This document shows, piece after piece, positions 16,001-24,356 of a stretch of 64,000 bases of DNA; the stretch's first letter is position 1, and each line of letters begins with the position of its first letter. The DNA is from Pectinatus frisingensis (lineage in GTDB: Bacteria; Bacillota; Negativicutes; Selenomonadales; Selenomonadaceae), in NCBI RefSeq assembly GCF_015732285.1, contig NZ_WIQU01000007.1:65332-129331 (forward strand), given 5' to 3'. The notes beneath the pieces were generated by a model. It ran no database searches. It worked only from the letters and a program-made list of their open reading frames with translations, and was not told the DNA's origin. Made by a program: the position numbers and the translations under genes.

Positions 16001-16640
16001 AACGGATTCTCCTTTCCAATACCGCTGCCGCAAGAGAAATTGGAAGAAGTATAATGAGATATGCCGCTACAAGCAGTAATAAAGCCTCATCAGTTTTATA
16101 ATATAAGCCAATTAAATCTTTGGCGACATAAATAAGGTCGGCCAGAGCAACTACGCTGAATACGGAAGTTTCCTTGATGAGAAAGATCACATTGGCACAC
16201 AGTGGTGGGATGGAAACGGCAAGTGCCTGAGGTATAACGATATAACGCAGTGTCTGTATAGGCGAAAAGCCTAATGCCTGGGCTGATTCTATCTGAGATG
16301 GTGATATTGAATTGAGGCCGGCACGAAAAGCTTCAGCCATATAACTGCCACCTAACAAGGTGAGTCCGATAATAGCACAAGCTTCGCTGGAAATGTGAAT
16401 TCCCAGTTTGGGTAAACCAAAATAAAGAAAAAACAGTTGCACTAAAAGAGGAGTGTTGCGGAAAAGCTGCACATATGCTGCGGATAACGGAGATAATAAA
16501 AAAATTTTTTTGTAGCGAATTACACTGATAGCAAGGCCGGTTATTGTTGCTAAAACTATACCGACAATAACCAATTGCAAAGTTAGTATAACAGCAGCCG
16601 CGTACATTGGAATAACCCTTTGCATAAATGCCCAATCCAA
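15969..16640 (-). CDS. amino-acid ABC transporter permease (first)
   Basis: HEQRO-type permease, about 223 aa. EAFRAGLNSISPSQIESAQA, then LGFSPIQTLRYIVIPQAL, form the coupling loop. The start is a TTG at 16640 with AAAGGAG 8 nt upstream. The in-frame reading continues to 16709, but that part is a leader holding a terminator-like hairpin, so I reject the longer start. First gene of the operon behind a consensus promoter at 16750-16778. Confidence 0.88.
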   Translation of the reverse strand: MDWAFMQRVIPMYAAAVILTLQLVIVGIVLATITGLAISVIRYKKIFLLSPLSAAYVQLFRNTPLLVQLFFLYFGLPKLGIHISSEACAIIGLTLLGGSYMAEAFRAGLNSISPSQIESAQALGFSPIQTLRYIVIPQALAVSIPPLCANVIFLIKETSVFSVVALADLIYVAKDLIGLYYKTDEALLLLVAAYLIILLPISLAAAVLERRIRYAGFGNSRTL

Positions 16641-16666
16641 ACTATCAGCTCCTTTCATGAATAAGT

Positions 16667-16706
16667 AAAAAAGGCCAAGCACAGTAAAAATACTGCACTT
16701 AGCCTT
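16667..16706 (-). terminator. terminator-like hairpin in the leader of the cysteine-type ABC operon
   Basis: On the minus strand AAGGCTAAGTGCAGTA (16706-16691) pairs along all 16 positions with TACTGTGCTTGGCCTT (16686-16671), three pairs being G-U. The loop is TTTT and six T's overlap the end. It lies between the promoter and the TTG start, so it looks like an attenuator. Only about 30 nt separate it from the predicted transcription start, too little for a known riboswitch. Confidence 0.6.
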
Positions 16707-16749
16707 CAATTTTTTTGATCAGCCAGATATGCGTTATCGATTAATGGAT

Positions 16750-16778
16750 ATATTATCACGACATTAATATGTTGTCAA
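16750..16778 (-). promoter_or_regulatory. sigma-A-type promoter of the ABC operon
   Basis: Minus strand TTGACA (16778-16773), 17 nt, TAATAT (16755-16750). Spacing is ideal, and the site is 110 nt upstream of the first permease start. Confidence 0.8.
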
Positions 16779-16830
16779 TAAAAATATACTAAACTTGTAT
16801 TATTAAGGAACTGGCAAATATATTGTTAAA

Positions 16831-17361
16831 TTATATCTGCTGTTCGTAGGGAAGAACCTGTGCCAGATATTTTTTTCTCTGCAGGGCCAGTTTTATGTCA
16901 TTGAGAATTTCAGGAGAATCGGCACAAACTGTATGAAAATGATAACCGGCAGTTATATTCATCAATGGTGTTGATTTACCAGTTTTTATATCGTTTAAGA
17001 AATTATTTACATCACGGCGATTTTTGATGTTCAGTTTGGCCTGCATTTTGCCATATACCCGGTGATTTATAATGACATCAAGAATAGTGCCGCCCTGATC
17101 CACTATGGTATATAGTTCATCAGCAATTTGTGCATTGCTGTGATGAACTTTAAAAATTTGAGTAAAACGATGTGTATCGCTGAAAATATAGCCGCGGTTA
17201 GTTGATGTTATTGGATAATCTTGTGCCCGTAATAATGCAATGTCCTGGACAACCACTTGGCGGCTGACATTGGCAAGTCGTCCTAAAGCAGTTCCTGATA
17301 AAGGTTTATTGGAGTTTTTTATGGCATTTATGATAAGCTCACGGCGTTTTTCTCCGGTCAT
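16831..17361 (-). CDS. niaR: NiaR-family NAD biosynthesis repressor
   Basis: Regulator of 176 aa. An N-terminal winged helix (residues about 1-60, LGRLANVSRQVVVQDIALLR) is followed by a 3H domain. Its histidines are visible at H73/H74, H100 and H141/H143 (GYHFHTV). NiaR binds nicotinate as co-repressor and shuts off NAD synthesis and uptake genes. It is the fourth gene of nadA-nadB-nadC-niaR, so it controls its own operon. GGGAGGGAG precedes the ATG. Confidence 0.92.
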   Translation of the reverse strand: MTGEKRRELIINAIKNSNKPLSGTALGRLANVSRQVVVQDIALLRAQDYPITSTNRGYIFSDTHRFTQIFKVHHSNAQIADELYTIVDQGGTILDVIINHRVYGKMQAKLNIKNRRDVNNFLNDIKTGKSTPLMNITAGYHFHTVCADSPEILNDIKLALQRKKYLAQVLPYEQQI

Positions 17362-17410
17362 AATCTCCCTCCCACTTTAACATTCAAATAGCTTAATCAG
17401 CAGTTACTGC

Positions 17411-18262
17411 TTAAAGTATCTGCAGATTTTTCATACTTATATCCAATATTGGTGCTGAGTGGGTCAACGCCCCACTAGATATATAGTCTACACCAACTGA
17501 CAATAGTTTTTCAATGTTTTCTTTCGTTACGTTGCCGGAACACTCGGTTTGTGCCCGTCCGGCAATAATCTTTATTGCCTTTTTCATGTTTTCTATTGAC
17601 ATATTATCCAGCATTATAATGTCGGCGCCCGCTTCAACGGCATCTTTGACCATCGCAAGATTTTCAGTCTCTACTTCTATTTTGTGGACAAAAGGAACAT
17701 ATTTTTTTGCTGCCGCAATGGCCTGTTTTACACCACCGGCAGCATTGATGTGATTGTCTTTTAACAATACGCCGTCTGATAAATTGTAGCGATGATTTAA
17801 ACCGCCGCCGACAGTAACGGCATATTTTTCAAAAATACGCATACACGGTGTAGTTTTACGTGTGTCCAAAAGTCTGGTAGGAGAGTTTTTTAATAATGTG
17901 ACAACTCTTGCTGTATAAGTTGCTATGCCGCTCATTCGCTGTAAATAGTTGAGGGCTGTGCGTTCAGCTGATAACAGCACTCGTATGTCTCCGGTTATCA
18001 CGGCAAGCTTTTCCCCTGATGATACTTTGCTGCCATCTTTAGTGTAAAATTTTATTTCAGTAGCTGAATCTAATAATTGAAAGACGCGTTCAAATATTTT
18101 TAATCCGGCGATTATACCGGTTTGTTTGCAAATAAGTTCCACAGATCCTTTTTTATAATGCGGCATCACGGAATTTGTCGAAATGTCCTCATTAGTTATA
18201 TCCTCTTGTAAAGCCAGTTTTATATATTTGTCCGCGACTAATTGGAGCGTTACTGTATTCAT
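17411..18262 (-). CDS. nadC: nicotinate-nucleotide pyrophosphorylase (carboxylating)
   Basis: NadC joins quinolinate with PRPP, with loss of CO2, to make nicotinate mononucleotide. 283 aa, normal length. LNYLQRMSGIAT, LLDTRKTTPCMR, GGGLNHRYNLSDGVLLKDNH and MLDNMSIENM are the expected active-site segments. AAGGTGA precedes the ATG. It lies 11 nt after nadB in the operon. Confidence 0.96.
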   Translation of the reverse strand: MNTVTLQLVADKYIKLALQEDITNEDISTNSVMPHYKKGSVELICKQTGIIAGLKIFERVFQLLDSATEIKFYTKDGSKVSSGEKLAVITGDIRVLLSAERTALNYLQRMSGIATYTARVVTLLKNSPTRLLDTRKTTPCMRIFEKYAVTVGGGLNHRYNLSDGVLLKDNHINAAGGVKQAIAAAKKYVPFVHKIEVETENLAMVKDAVEAGADIIMLDNMSIENMKKAIKIIAGRAQTECSGNVTKENIEKLLSVGVDYISSGALTHSAPILDISMKNLQIL

Positions 18263-18273
18263 ATTGTCACCTT

Positions 18274-19446
18274 CTATAACATTCTTCCGGTAATTTCTGT
18301 CGCAGCTCGTTTGGCGAAGACAAGACTTTCCAGCAGACTGTTGCTTGCCAGGCGGTTTTTGCCGTGTACGCCGTTACAGCTTGTTTCACCGACGGCAAAA
18401 AGATTGGGCATAGTTGTTTCGGAATTGCTGTCAACGTGTATTCCTCCCATGAAATAATGCTGTGCCGGTACTATGGGAATGGGCTCTTGTAAAATATTGT
18501 AACCTTCTTCTTTACACTTTTCATAAATATGTGGAAAATGATTTAAAATAACGTCATCCGGAACTTTTTCAAAGGACATCCAGACATGTTTGGAATTTTC
18601 TTTTTTCATTTCAGCGTAGATAGCATTAGAAACTACATCTCGCGGCAATAATTCATTGACAAAACGATTCTGATGATTGTTTAATAGAACAGCATTTTCA
18701 CCGCGTGCCGATTCTGATATCAGAAAACTGCGTCCTGGTGTTTGTGTGTAAAGACTTGTCGGATGTATTTGTACATAGTCCATATGTTCTAGTTCGATGC
18801 CATGTTTTTTGGCAATACGACAGCTGTCACCTGTCAGATGTGAAAAATTGGTGGAATGTTCATAAAGTCCACCGATACCTCCGGTAGCCATAACGACAAA
18901 TGGTGCAGCAACAAGTATTTCCTGATTATCAGGCAAGGCCATTTTTATGCCGGTACAAATGTTATTGCAGGTTGTAATATCAGTCATTGTCGTATATTCC
19001 ATCATTGTTATGTTAGACAAATTTTGCACATGCCGCAGTAGTGTGGTAGTGATTTCTTTACCGGTGACATCTTCATGAAAGCAAATGCGCGGGCGTGAAT
19101 GGGCACCTTCTTTAGTGTATTGTAAAGACCCGTCGGGATTTTTGGCAAAACGTACGCCTAAATCTAATAGATTGTCAATGATACTGCGGCTGGAACGAAT
19201 CATTATGGCAACACTTTCCTTGCGGTTTTCATAATGTCCGGCCCGCATAGTATCTTCAAAATAAGCATCGTAATCATTTGCATCGTGTAATACACAAATA
19301 CCACCCTGAGCCAGCATGGAATCACTGCTTTGAATATCGGATTTTGTTATTATAAGTATGTTTTTGTCATGGGGAAGATTGAGTGCGGTATACAAACCGC
19401 CAACTCCGCAGCCAACAATAATGATATCGTAATTGTAATTTTCCAT
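18274..19446 (-). CDS. nadB: L-aspartate oxidase, short form
   Basis: FAD enzyme that oxidises aspartate to iminoaspartate for quinolinate synthesis, here likely with fumarate or another non-oxygen acceptor. The FAD motif IIIVGCGVGGLYTALNLP opens the protein, SDSMLAQGGICV follows, and RFVNELLPRDVVSNAIY has the catalytic arginine region. The chain ends right after GKNRLASNSLLESLVFAKRA. It therefore has 390 aa and lacks the helical C-terminal domain present in the about 540-aa E. coli enzyme. There is no frameshift: nadC follows at once. Confidence 0.93.
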   Translation of the reverse strand: MENYNYDIIIVGCGVGGLYTALNLPHDKNILIITKSDIQSSDSMLAQGGICVLHDANDYDAYFEDTMRAGHYENRKESVAIMIRSSRSIIDNLLDLGVRFAKNPDGSLQYTKEGAHSRPRICFHEDVTGKEITTTLLRHVQNLSNITMMEYTTMTDITTCNNICTGIKMALPDNQEILVAAPFVVMATGGIGGLYEHSTNFSHLTGDSCRIAKKHGIELEHMDYVQIHPTSLYTQTPGRSFLISESARGENAVLLNNHQNRFVNELLPRDVVSNAIYAEMKKENSKHVWMSFEKVPDDVILNHFPHIYEKCKEEGYNILQEPIPIVPAQHYFMGGIHVDSNSETTMPNLFAVGETSCNGVHGKNRLASNSLLESLVFAKRAATEITGRML

Positions 19447-19463
19447 TTGTTATTCCTTTCAGC

Positions 19464-20366
19464 TTAGGCCAATTCTAACATTTTTGTCAGTGCTTTCCGA
19501 GCAGATACCGCCAACTCTGTCGGAACTGTTATAGCATTTTTACCAGTTTTTAAGACAGACAAGACATTTTCCAAAGTATTAAGTTTCATATTGAGACATT
19601 TGGGTGTTGTGTCGGGAAAATAGTATTTTTTGCTGGGACTGGTCTGTTCAAGCCGATGCTTTATACCGATTTCAGTGGCAATGATGAATTCACGATCGGT
19701 ATTTTCAGCGGCAAATTTAATAATTCCGCTTGTGGAACCAATATAATCAGCTATTTTTATTATTGCGGCATTGCATTCGGGATGAACCAAAACTTTAACT
19801 GATGGATGTTCTTTTTTTAATCTGTTTATTTCCTGTACATCTATATGCTCGTGGATTGGACAAAAACCGTCGTTGAAAATAAAGTTTTTATCTGTCAGAT
19901 GTCGGGCTACATAATGTCCTAAATTTTTATCAGGAATAAATAAAATATTTTTATTAGGCAGTTTACTGACAACGGTTATGGCATTGGCCGATGTTACGCA
20001 GACATCTGAGCAGGCTTTGGTCTCAGTCGTTGAGTTGACATAACATACTACGGCTAAATCAGTGTATCTTTTTCTGCTTTCCCGAATAAAATTATTATCG
20101 ATCATATGGGCCATGAAACAATCGGCCCGTGCATCCGGCATCAGGACAATTTTTTGTGGATTGAGTATTTTGGCACATTCTCCCATAAATTTTACACCGG
20201 CAAAAACTATAGTGCGACATTTTATTTTGGCAGCAATTTTACTTAAATAAAAAGAATCACCGACATAATCAGCTATATCCTGTACTGCCGGGCAGGCGTA
20301 ATAATGCGCCAAAATAACGGCATCTTGCTCTCGTTTTAATTTCAATAATTTTTCGTGGTCAACCAT
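19464..20366 (-). CDS. nadA: quinolinate synthase A
   Basis: [4Fe-4S] enzyme condensing iminoaspartate with DHAP to quinolinate. About 300 aa from the ATG at 20366, chosen for AGGAG upstream. ILAHYYACPAVQDIADYVGD opens the protein. Likely cluster cysteines are in MGECAKIL, CSDVCVTSANA, HPECNAAI or PKCLNMK; three are needed. First gene of the nad operon. Its DHAP need links it loosely to the two DHAP-producing pathways in this window. Confidence 0.95.
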   Translation of the reverse strand: MVDHEKLLKLKREQDAVILAHYYACPAVQDIADYVGDSFYLSKIAAKIKCRTIVFAGVKFMGECAKILNPQKIVLMPDARADCFMAHMIDNNFIRESRKRYTDLAVVCYVNSTTETKACSDVCVTSANAITVVSKLPNKNILFIPDKNLGHYVARHLTDKNFIFNDGFCPIHEHIDVQEINRLKKEHPSVKVLVHPECNAAIIKIADYIGSTSGIIKFAAENTDREFIIATEIGIKHRLEQTSPSKKYYFPDTTPKCLNMKLNTLENVLSVLKTGKNAITVPTELAVSARKALTKMLELA

Positions 20367-20441
20367 TAATTTTCTCCTATTGTCTGTCAAAATATTAAAA
20401 ATGGCAGTTTTTTATTTATCTGAGTAACAGATATTAAATGC

Positions 20442-20479
20442 AGTATAGCAGATAATTTTACATATGACAAGACAGATAT
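20442..20479 (-). promoter_or_regulatory. nadA promoter with overlapping candidate NiaR operator
   Basis: Minus strand TTGTCA (20470-20465), 17 nt, TATACT (20447-20442). The -35 is embedded in ATATCTGTCTTGTCATATGT (20479-20460), a partly palindromic GTCTTG-type sequence placed where a repressor would block RNA polymerase. Assignment to NiaR is inferred from the operon content. Confidence 0.6.
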
Positions 20480-20503
20480 AATTGCAATGCATTGCAATTA
20501 TAT
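20476..20503. promoter_or_regulatory. 28-bp perfect palindrome between nadA and leuA promoters
   Basis: The sequence from 20476 to 20503 equals its own reverse complement, with the central core TTGCAATGCATTGCAA. There is no T-tract, so a protein-binding operator is more likely than a terminator. The binding protein is unknown. Confidence 0.5.
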
Positions 20504-20589
20504 AAAGCCTGCCGCAAAAAAATTAAATATTATGACATTGTTTGATAATATTATCAAATAAATAAAATGTAAAACTGTATACAAAACAC

Positions 20590-20618
20590 TTGCAATTTAC
20601 TTTACTATATGATATTGT
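20590..20618 (+). promoter_or_regulatory. promoter of the leuA T-box transcript
   Basis: TTGCAA (20590-20595), 17 nt, TATTGT (20613-20618), just upstream of the T-box stem I. Confidence 0.6.
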
Positions 20619-20639
20619 ATAAGACATACGAAAAATGCG

Positions 20640-20919
20640 TTGCAGAGGAATAGTAGTATTTATTAGAACTCACAGAGAATTGCGGTTTGATGAAAAGCAA
20701 TAGTTCGACTAAGTATGAACTCACCTTGAAGCAGCTCGCTGAAATGTTAAAAGTAGGCGCAGACGGGATCCGGCCGTTAAAACGGAACGATATAATATTG
20801 TTTTAAATTAAAACAATACGTATCTGTAAAAGTGTATATTGCTGCTTAGCAATGTAAATTAGAGTGGTACCGCGAAAGCTTAGCCTTTCGTCTCTTTGTA
20901 AGAGACGAAAGGCTTTTTT
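20640..20919 (+). promoter_or_regulatory. T-box leader, leucine type, upstream of leuA
   Basis: GAACTCACC near 20717 places a CTC leucine codon (20720-20722) at the specifier position. AGAGTGGTACCGCG (20861-20874) is the T-box with its TGGT bulge. AGCCTTTCGTCTCT (20882-20895) and AGAGACGAAAGGCT (20901-20914) form the terminator, ending in T's. Uncharged tRNA-Leu should open the terminator and switch on leuA. It fills most of the 714-nt gap between nadA and leuA. Confidence 0.95.
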
Positions 20920-21080
20920 GTTTGTAAAATAACATGCCTGTTAAGTTACAAATGTATAATAATTGTGGTATCCAAAAAATTTATTATATTAGGCAGCTTA
21001 AAACACGGTAAAAATCGGTAATGCAATTGACTGGTTATCTGGCTAAGACATTTTTCAAAAATAAACAGGAGGAATTTGCC

Positions 21081-22775
21081 ATGTATGATATGAGCAGCAG
21101 GAAGTATACTAAAAATTATTTCATACCACCAATAGTGGATATGAGCTGGACCAGGAAAGAATATCCTGCTAAAGCACCGGTGTGGTGCAGTGTTGATTTG
21201 CGGGACGGTAATCAGTCACTTGTTATTCCGATGAGTATTGATGAAAAAATAGAATTTTATAAGATGCTGGTAAAGATTGGTTTCAAGGAAATTGAGGTCG
21301 GATTTCCGGCGGCTTCTGAGACTGAATATGCTTTTTTGCGAACTTTAGTCGAAAAAGATTTGATCCCTGATGATGTTACTGTGCAGGTATTAACGCAGTC
21401 AAGAGAACATATAATAAAAAGAACTTTTGCCGCACTCGATGGTGTAAAAAATGCGATTGTTCATGTTTATAATTCTACTTCAGTCGCTCAGCGCGAACAG
21501 GTTTTTAAGAAATCACGGGAAGATATCAAAAAAATTGCTGTTGATGGGGCCGTTATGCTCAAAGAGTTAACCGCAGAAGCCGGGGAAAAATATCGGTTTG
21601 AATATTCACCGGAAAGTTTTACCGGAACCGAGGTGGACTACGCTTGCGAGGTTTGCAATGCAGTTCTTGATATTTGGCAGCCAAATTCTGACAGGAAAGC
21701 AATTATCAATCTGCCATCTACTGTGCAGATGTCAATGCCGCATATATATGCAGCACAAATCGCCTATATGTCACAGAATTTAAGTTATCGTGATAATGTT
21801 GTTTTGTCATTGCATCCGCATAATGACCGGGGTACAGGAGTAGCTGATTCAGAAATGGGGTTACTGGCTGGAGCTGATCGTATTGAAGGCACACTTTTTG
21901 GTAACGGAGAACGCACCGGTAATGCAGATGTGGTTACTATCGCTATGAATATGTATGCTCTTGGTGTTGATCCCAAACTTGATTTCAGTAATATGCCCGA
22001 GATAATCAGTATGTATGAAAATGTTACGCGTATGCATGTATATGAACGCCAACCCTATTCAGGAAGTCTCGTTTTTGCGGCATTTTCCGGTTCGCACCAG
22101 GATGCTATTGCCAAAGGAATGAAATGGCGGGAAGAAGAAAAACCAGAACATTGGACTGTACCGTATTTGCTTATTGATCCTAAGGATATTGGCAGGGAGT
22201 ACGATGGTGATGTTATCAGAATCAATAGCCAATCGGGTAAGGGCGGTGTCGCATATATTATGGAACAAAAATATGGCCTTGATATGCCCAAAAAGATGCG
22301 GGAGGATTTTGGATACTGTGTCAAAAGTGTTTCTGATCATAAGCATAAGGAACTTTTACCGGATGAAATTTATAACATTTTTCAAGAAGCCTATGTCAAT
22401 ATTGAAAATCCCTTATCTTTGATAGATTTTAAATTGAATAAAACAGCAGATGGCATGCGGGATGGGCATTTGCATTTATATGTTAACGGACAGGAGAAAG
22501 TGCTGCCGGCTCGCGGCAACGGACGGTTGGATGCAGTAAGCAATGCTTTGCAAGAACAGCTGGGAATAAGATACAGTAATTTGATTTATAGTGAGCACGC
22601 TATGGAAATAGGTTCCACTTCAAGAGCTATGGCTTATATTGGTATAGCTGACGAAGATGATAATACTTCCTGGGGAGCGGGAATGGATACTGATATTATA
22701 ACGGCTTCGGTGAAAGCTCTGCTGAGTGCAGTGAATAAAATGGCTAAGATAAAAACCATTATGGTATTGAAATAA
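21081..22775 (+). CDS. leuA: 2-isopropylmalate synthase
   Basis: First committed enzyme of leucine synthesis: acetyl-CoA plus 2-oxoisovalerate. 564 aa from ATG 21081, which follows AGGAGG; an in-frame ATG at 21021 has no ribosome site. The TIM-barrel starts at CSVDLRDGNQSL and the metal site includes SLHPHNDRGTG. GNGERTGNADVV is conserved. The C-terminal part from about residue 430 is the leucine-sensing LeuA dimer domain. It is the long form, which begins with the MYDMSSRKYTKNYFIPP type of N-terminus. Single gene behind a Leu T-box. Confidence 0.95.
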   Translation: MYDMSSRKYTKNYFIPPIVDMSWTRKEYPAKAPVWCSVDLRDGNQSLVIPMSIDEKIEFYKMLVKIGFKEIEVGFPAASETEYAFLRTLVEKDLIPDDVTVQVLTQSREHIIKRTFAALDGVKNAIVHVYNSTSVAQREQVFKKSREDIKKIAVDGAVMLKELTAEAGEKYRFEYSPESFTGTEVDYACEVCNAVLDIWQPNSDRKAIINLPSTVQMSMPHIYAAQIAYMSQNLSYRDNVVLSLHPHNDRGTGVADSEMGLLAGADRIEGTLFGNGERTGNADVVTIAMNMYALGVDPKLDFSNMPEIISMYENVTRMHVYERQPYSGSLVFAAFSGSHQDAIAKGMKWREEEKPEHWTVPYLLIDPKDIGREYDGDVIRINSQSGKGGVAYIMEQKYGLDMPKKMREDFGYCVKSVSDHKHKELLPDEIYNIFQEAYVNIENPLSLIDFKLNKTADGMRDGHLHLYVNGQEKVLPARGNGRLDAVSNALQEQLGIRYSNLIYSEHAMEIGSTSRAMAYIGIADEDDNTSWGAGMDTDIITASVKALLSAVNKMAKIKTIMVLK

Positions 22776-22898
22776 ATTATTTTTATGATAATTAAATATT
22801 TTAATAAAGGGATCGTCTGTTTTGCAATTTTGCGGGGAATTGTTTGATTGATTATGGTGCGTTCAGGTATGAATTATTCGGTAAATATATAATATTAC

Positions 22899-22927
22899 TT
22901 GACAAATTATTTTTAAAATAATAGAAT
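22899..22927 (+). promoter_or_regulatory. promoter of the BASS-ilvD T-box transcript
   Basis: TTGACA (22899-22904), 17 nt, TAGAAT (22922-22927). Ideal spacing. Confidence 0.8.
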
Positions 22928-22989
22928 AAATGTCACAGCACTTAACAATTACAAAATTACAATATAATATGACGATAATAAATTTTATG

Positions 22990-23235
22990 AAGAGAAAGAG
23001 TACACATTTATCTTGTTTTATAGAGAGTCGATGGGCGGTGAAAATCGATAGGCAGGTTTTTGTGGAAAATCATCTCTGAAAAGCAACGCTGAAAAGAGTA
23101 AGTGGAGACGGTATTCCCCGTTACAGGAAAAGCGTATGTTGGTGCGCTGTGAGAGCATTCGTTGTAAACTAACGAATGAAGTTGGGTGGTAACACGGAAA
23201 ATCCGTCCCTTTATTTTTAAGGGGCGGATTTTTGT
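22990..23235 (+). promoter_or_regulatory. T-box leader, isoleucine type, upstream of the BASS gene and ilvD
   Basis: AGAGAG near 23022 pairs with CTCT near 23073 at the base of the specifier loop. GGAAAATCATC presents ATC (23069-23071), an isoleucine codon. GTTGGGTGGTAACACGG (23181-23197) is a variant T-box with the TGGT bulge. AAATCCGTCCCTT (23199-23211) pairs with AAGGGGCGGATTT (23219-23231) as terminator, followed by T's. Between leuA and this leader (22776-22980) I see only the promoter. Confidence 0.9.
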
Positions 23236-23338
23236 TGTGGAAATTATAGTTGTCAGTTGTGCTGAAAAGTAAAAGGACAGTGGTTAAATTCAACAATAAT
23301 ATGCGGATATAGTCAATAGAAATTGAAGGAGAAGAGTA

Positions 23339-24319
23339 ATGAAGATTTTTGATAATGTCAGTGGTTTTATAACTAAATATATGGCAGCACTTGTTTTGTT
23401 GATTGCAATAATAGCATTGCTGCAGCCATGGTCTTTTACTTGGGCTACTAAATATGTAACTTATTTGCTGGGAATCGTCATGTTTGGTATGGGGATGACT
23501 CTGCGCTGGAAAGATTTTGCGCTTGTGTTTACAAGGCCGCGTGATGTGTTTATCGGTTCGGCAGCACATTTTACAATAATGCCGGCTTTGGCATGGGGAT
23601 TGGCTAAGGCTTTCGGGCTGCCGCCTGAACTGGCAGTAGGCGTTATTCTGGTAGGAACATGTCCAAGCGGAACATCATCCAATGTGATGTGTTTTCTTGC
23701 TAAAGGTGATGTAGCGTTGTCTGTTGCTATCGGAATAACGACGACAGTGCTGGCACCATTTATTACTCCATTGCTTACTTGGTATTTGGTTGGAGCATGG
23801 GTATCTATATCATTGGAAGCGATGTTTATTTCAATTTTTCAGGTAGTTGTGTTACCGATAGCATTAGGAATTGTAGTTAATAGATTTTTTGGCCGTTTTG
23901 TGCAAAAAGCGGTTAAGGTGCTGCCATTGATATCCGTGCTTGCTATTATGCTTATAGTCGGGGCGGTGGTATCTGCCAGTGCGCAAAAAATTATCCAGAC
24001 AGGGCTTTTGATTATCGGTATTGTAATAATACATAATATCTGTGGTTATTTGTTGGGATACACGGCGGCCAAAATTGCCGGATTTGATATGCCAAAGCGT
24101 AAGGCAGTGTTATTTGAAGTAGGAATGCAAAATTCGGGCTTGGCTACATCGCTGGCACTTATGCATTTTGGTGCAGCGGCGGCTATACCAGGTGCTATAT
24201 TTAGTGTATGGCATAATATCTCTGGCTCTTTATTGGCTAATATCCTGGCGGCGCGAACAAAAAACATTGTAAATAAAGGTGATGCGGTAGCTGCTGGGAA
24301 AACAACGATCCATGCGTGA
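23339..24319 (+). CDS. bile acid:sodium symporter (BASS) family transporter
   Basis: Membrane protein of 326 aa with about ten hydrophobic segments. GTCPSGTSSNVMCFLAKGDV and FEVGMQNSGLATSLAL are the two conserved crossover motifs of the family. Family members carry organic acids with sodium; some move pyruvate, pantoate or ketopantoate. It is the first gene after an Ile-type T-box and is co-transcribed with ilvD. A branched-chain keto acid, or a pyruvate/ketopantoate-like compound, is therefore a sensible guess, but this is inference. GAAGGAGAAG precedes the ATG. Confidence 0.88.
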   Translation: MKIFDNVSGFITKYMAALVLLIAIIALLQPWSFTWATKYVTYLLGIVMFGMGMTLRWKDFALVFTRPRDVFIGSAAHFTIMPALAWGLAKAFGLPPELAVGVILVGTCPSGTSSNVMCFLAKGDVALSVAIGITTTVLAPFITPLLTWYLVGAWVSISLEAMFISIFQVVVLPIALGIVVNRFFGRFVQKAVKVLPLISVLAIMLIVGAVVSASAQKIIQTGLLIIGIVIIHNICGYLLGYTAAKIAGFDMPKRKAVLFEVGMQNSGLATSLALMHFGAAAAIPGAIFSVWHNISGSLLANILAARTKNIVNKGDAVAAGKTTIHA

Positions 24320-24356
24320 TAAGGCAATATTTAATTATTGAAGGGAAGTTATAAAA

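Noticed and set aside
16641-16709. N-terminal extension of the first ABC permease (TTG at 16709)
   Set aside because: The extension is made by reading through a terminator-like hairpin. The TTG at 16640 has the proper ribosome site and the family N-terminus.
23018-23569. 183-codon minus-strand ORF over the Ile T-box
   Set aside because: It lies antisense to the T-box and the BASS gene. Low-complexity composition and no domain; a shadow.
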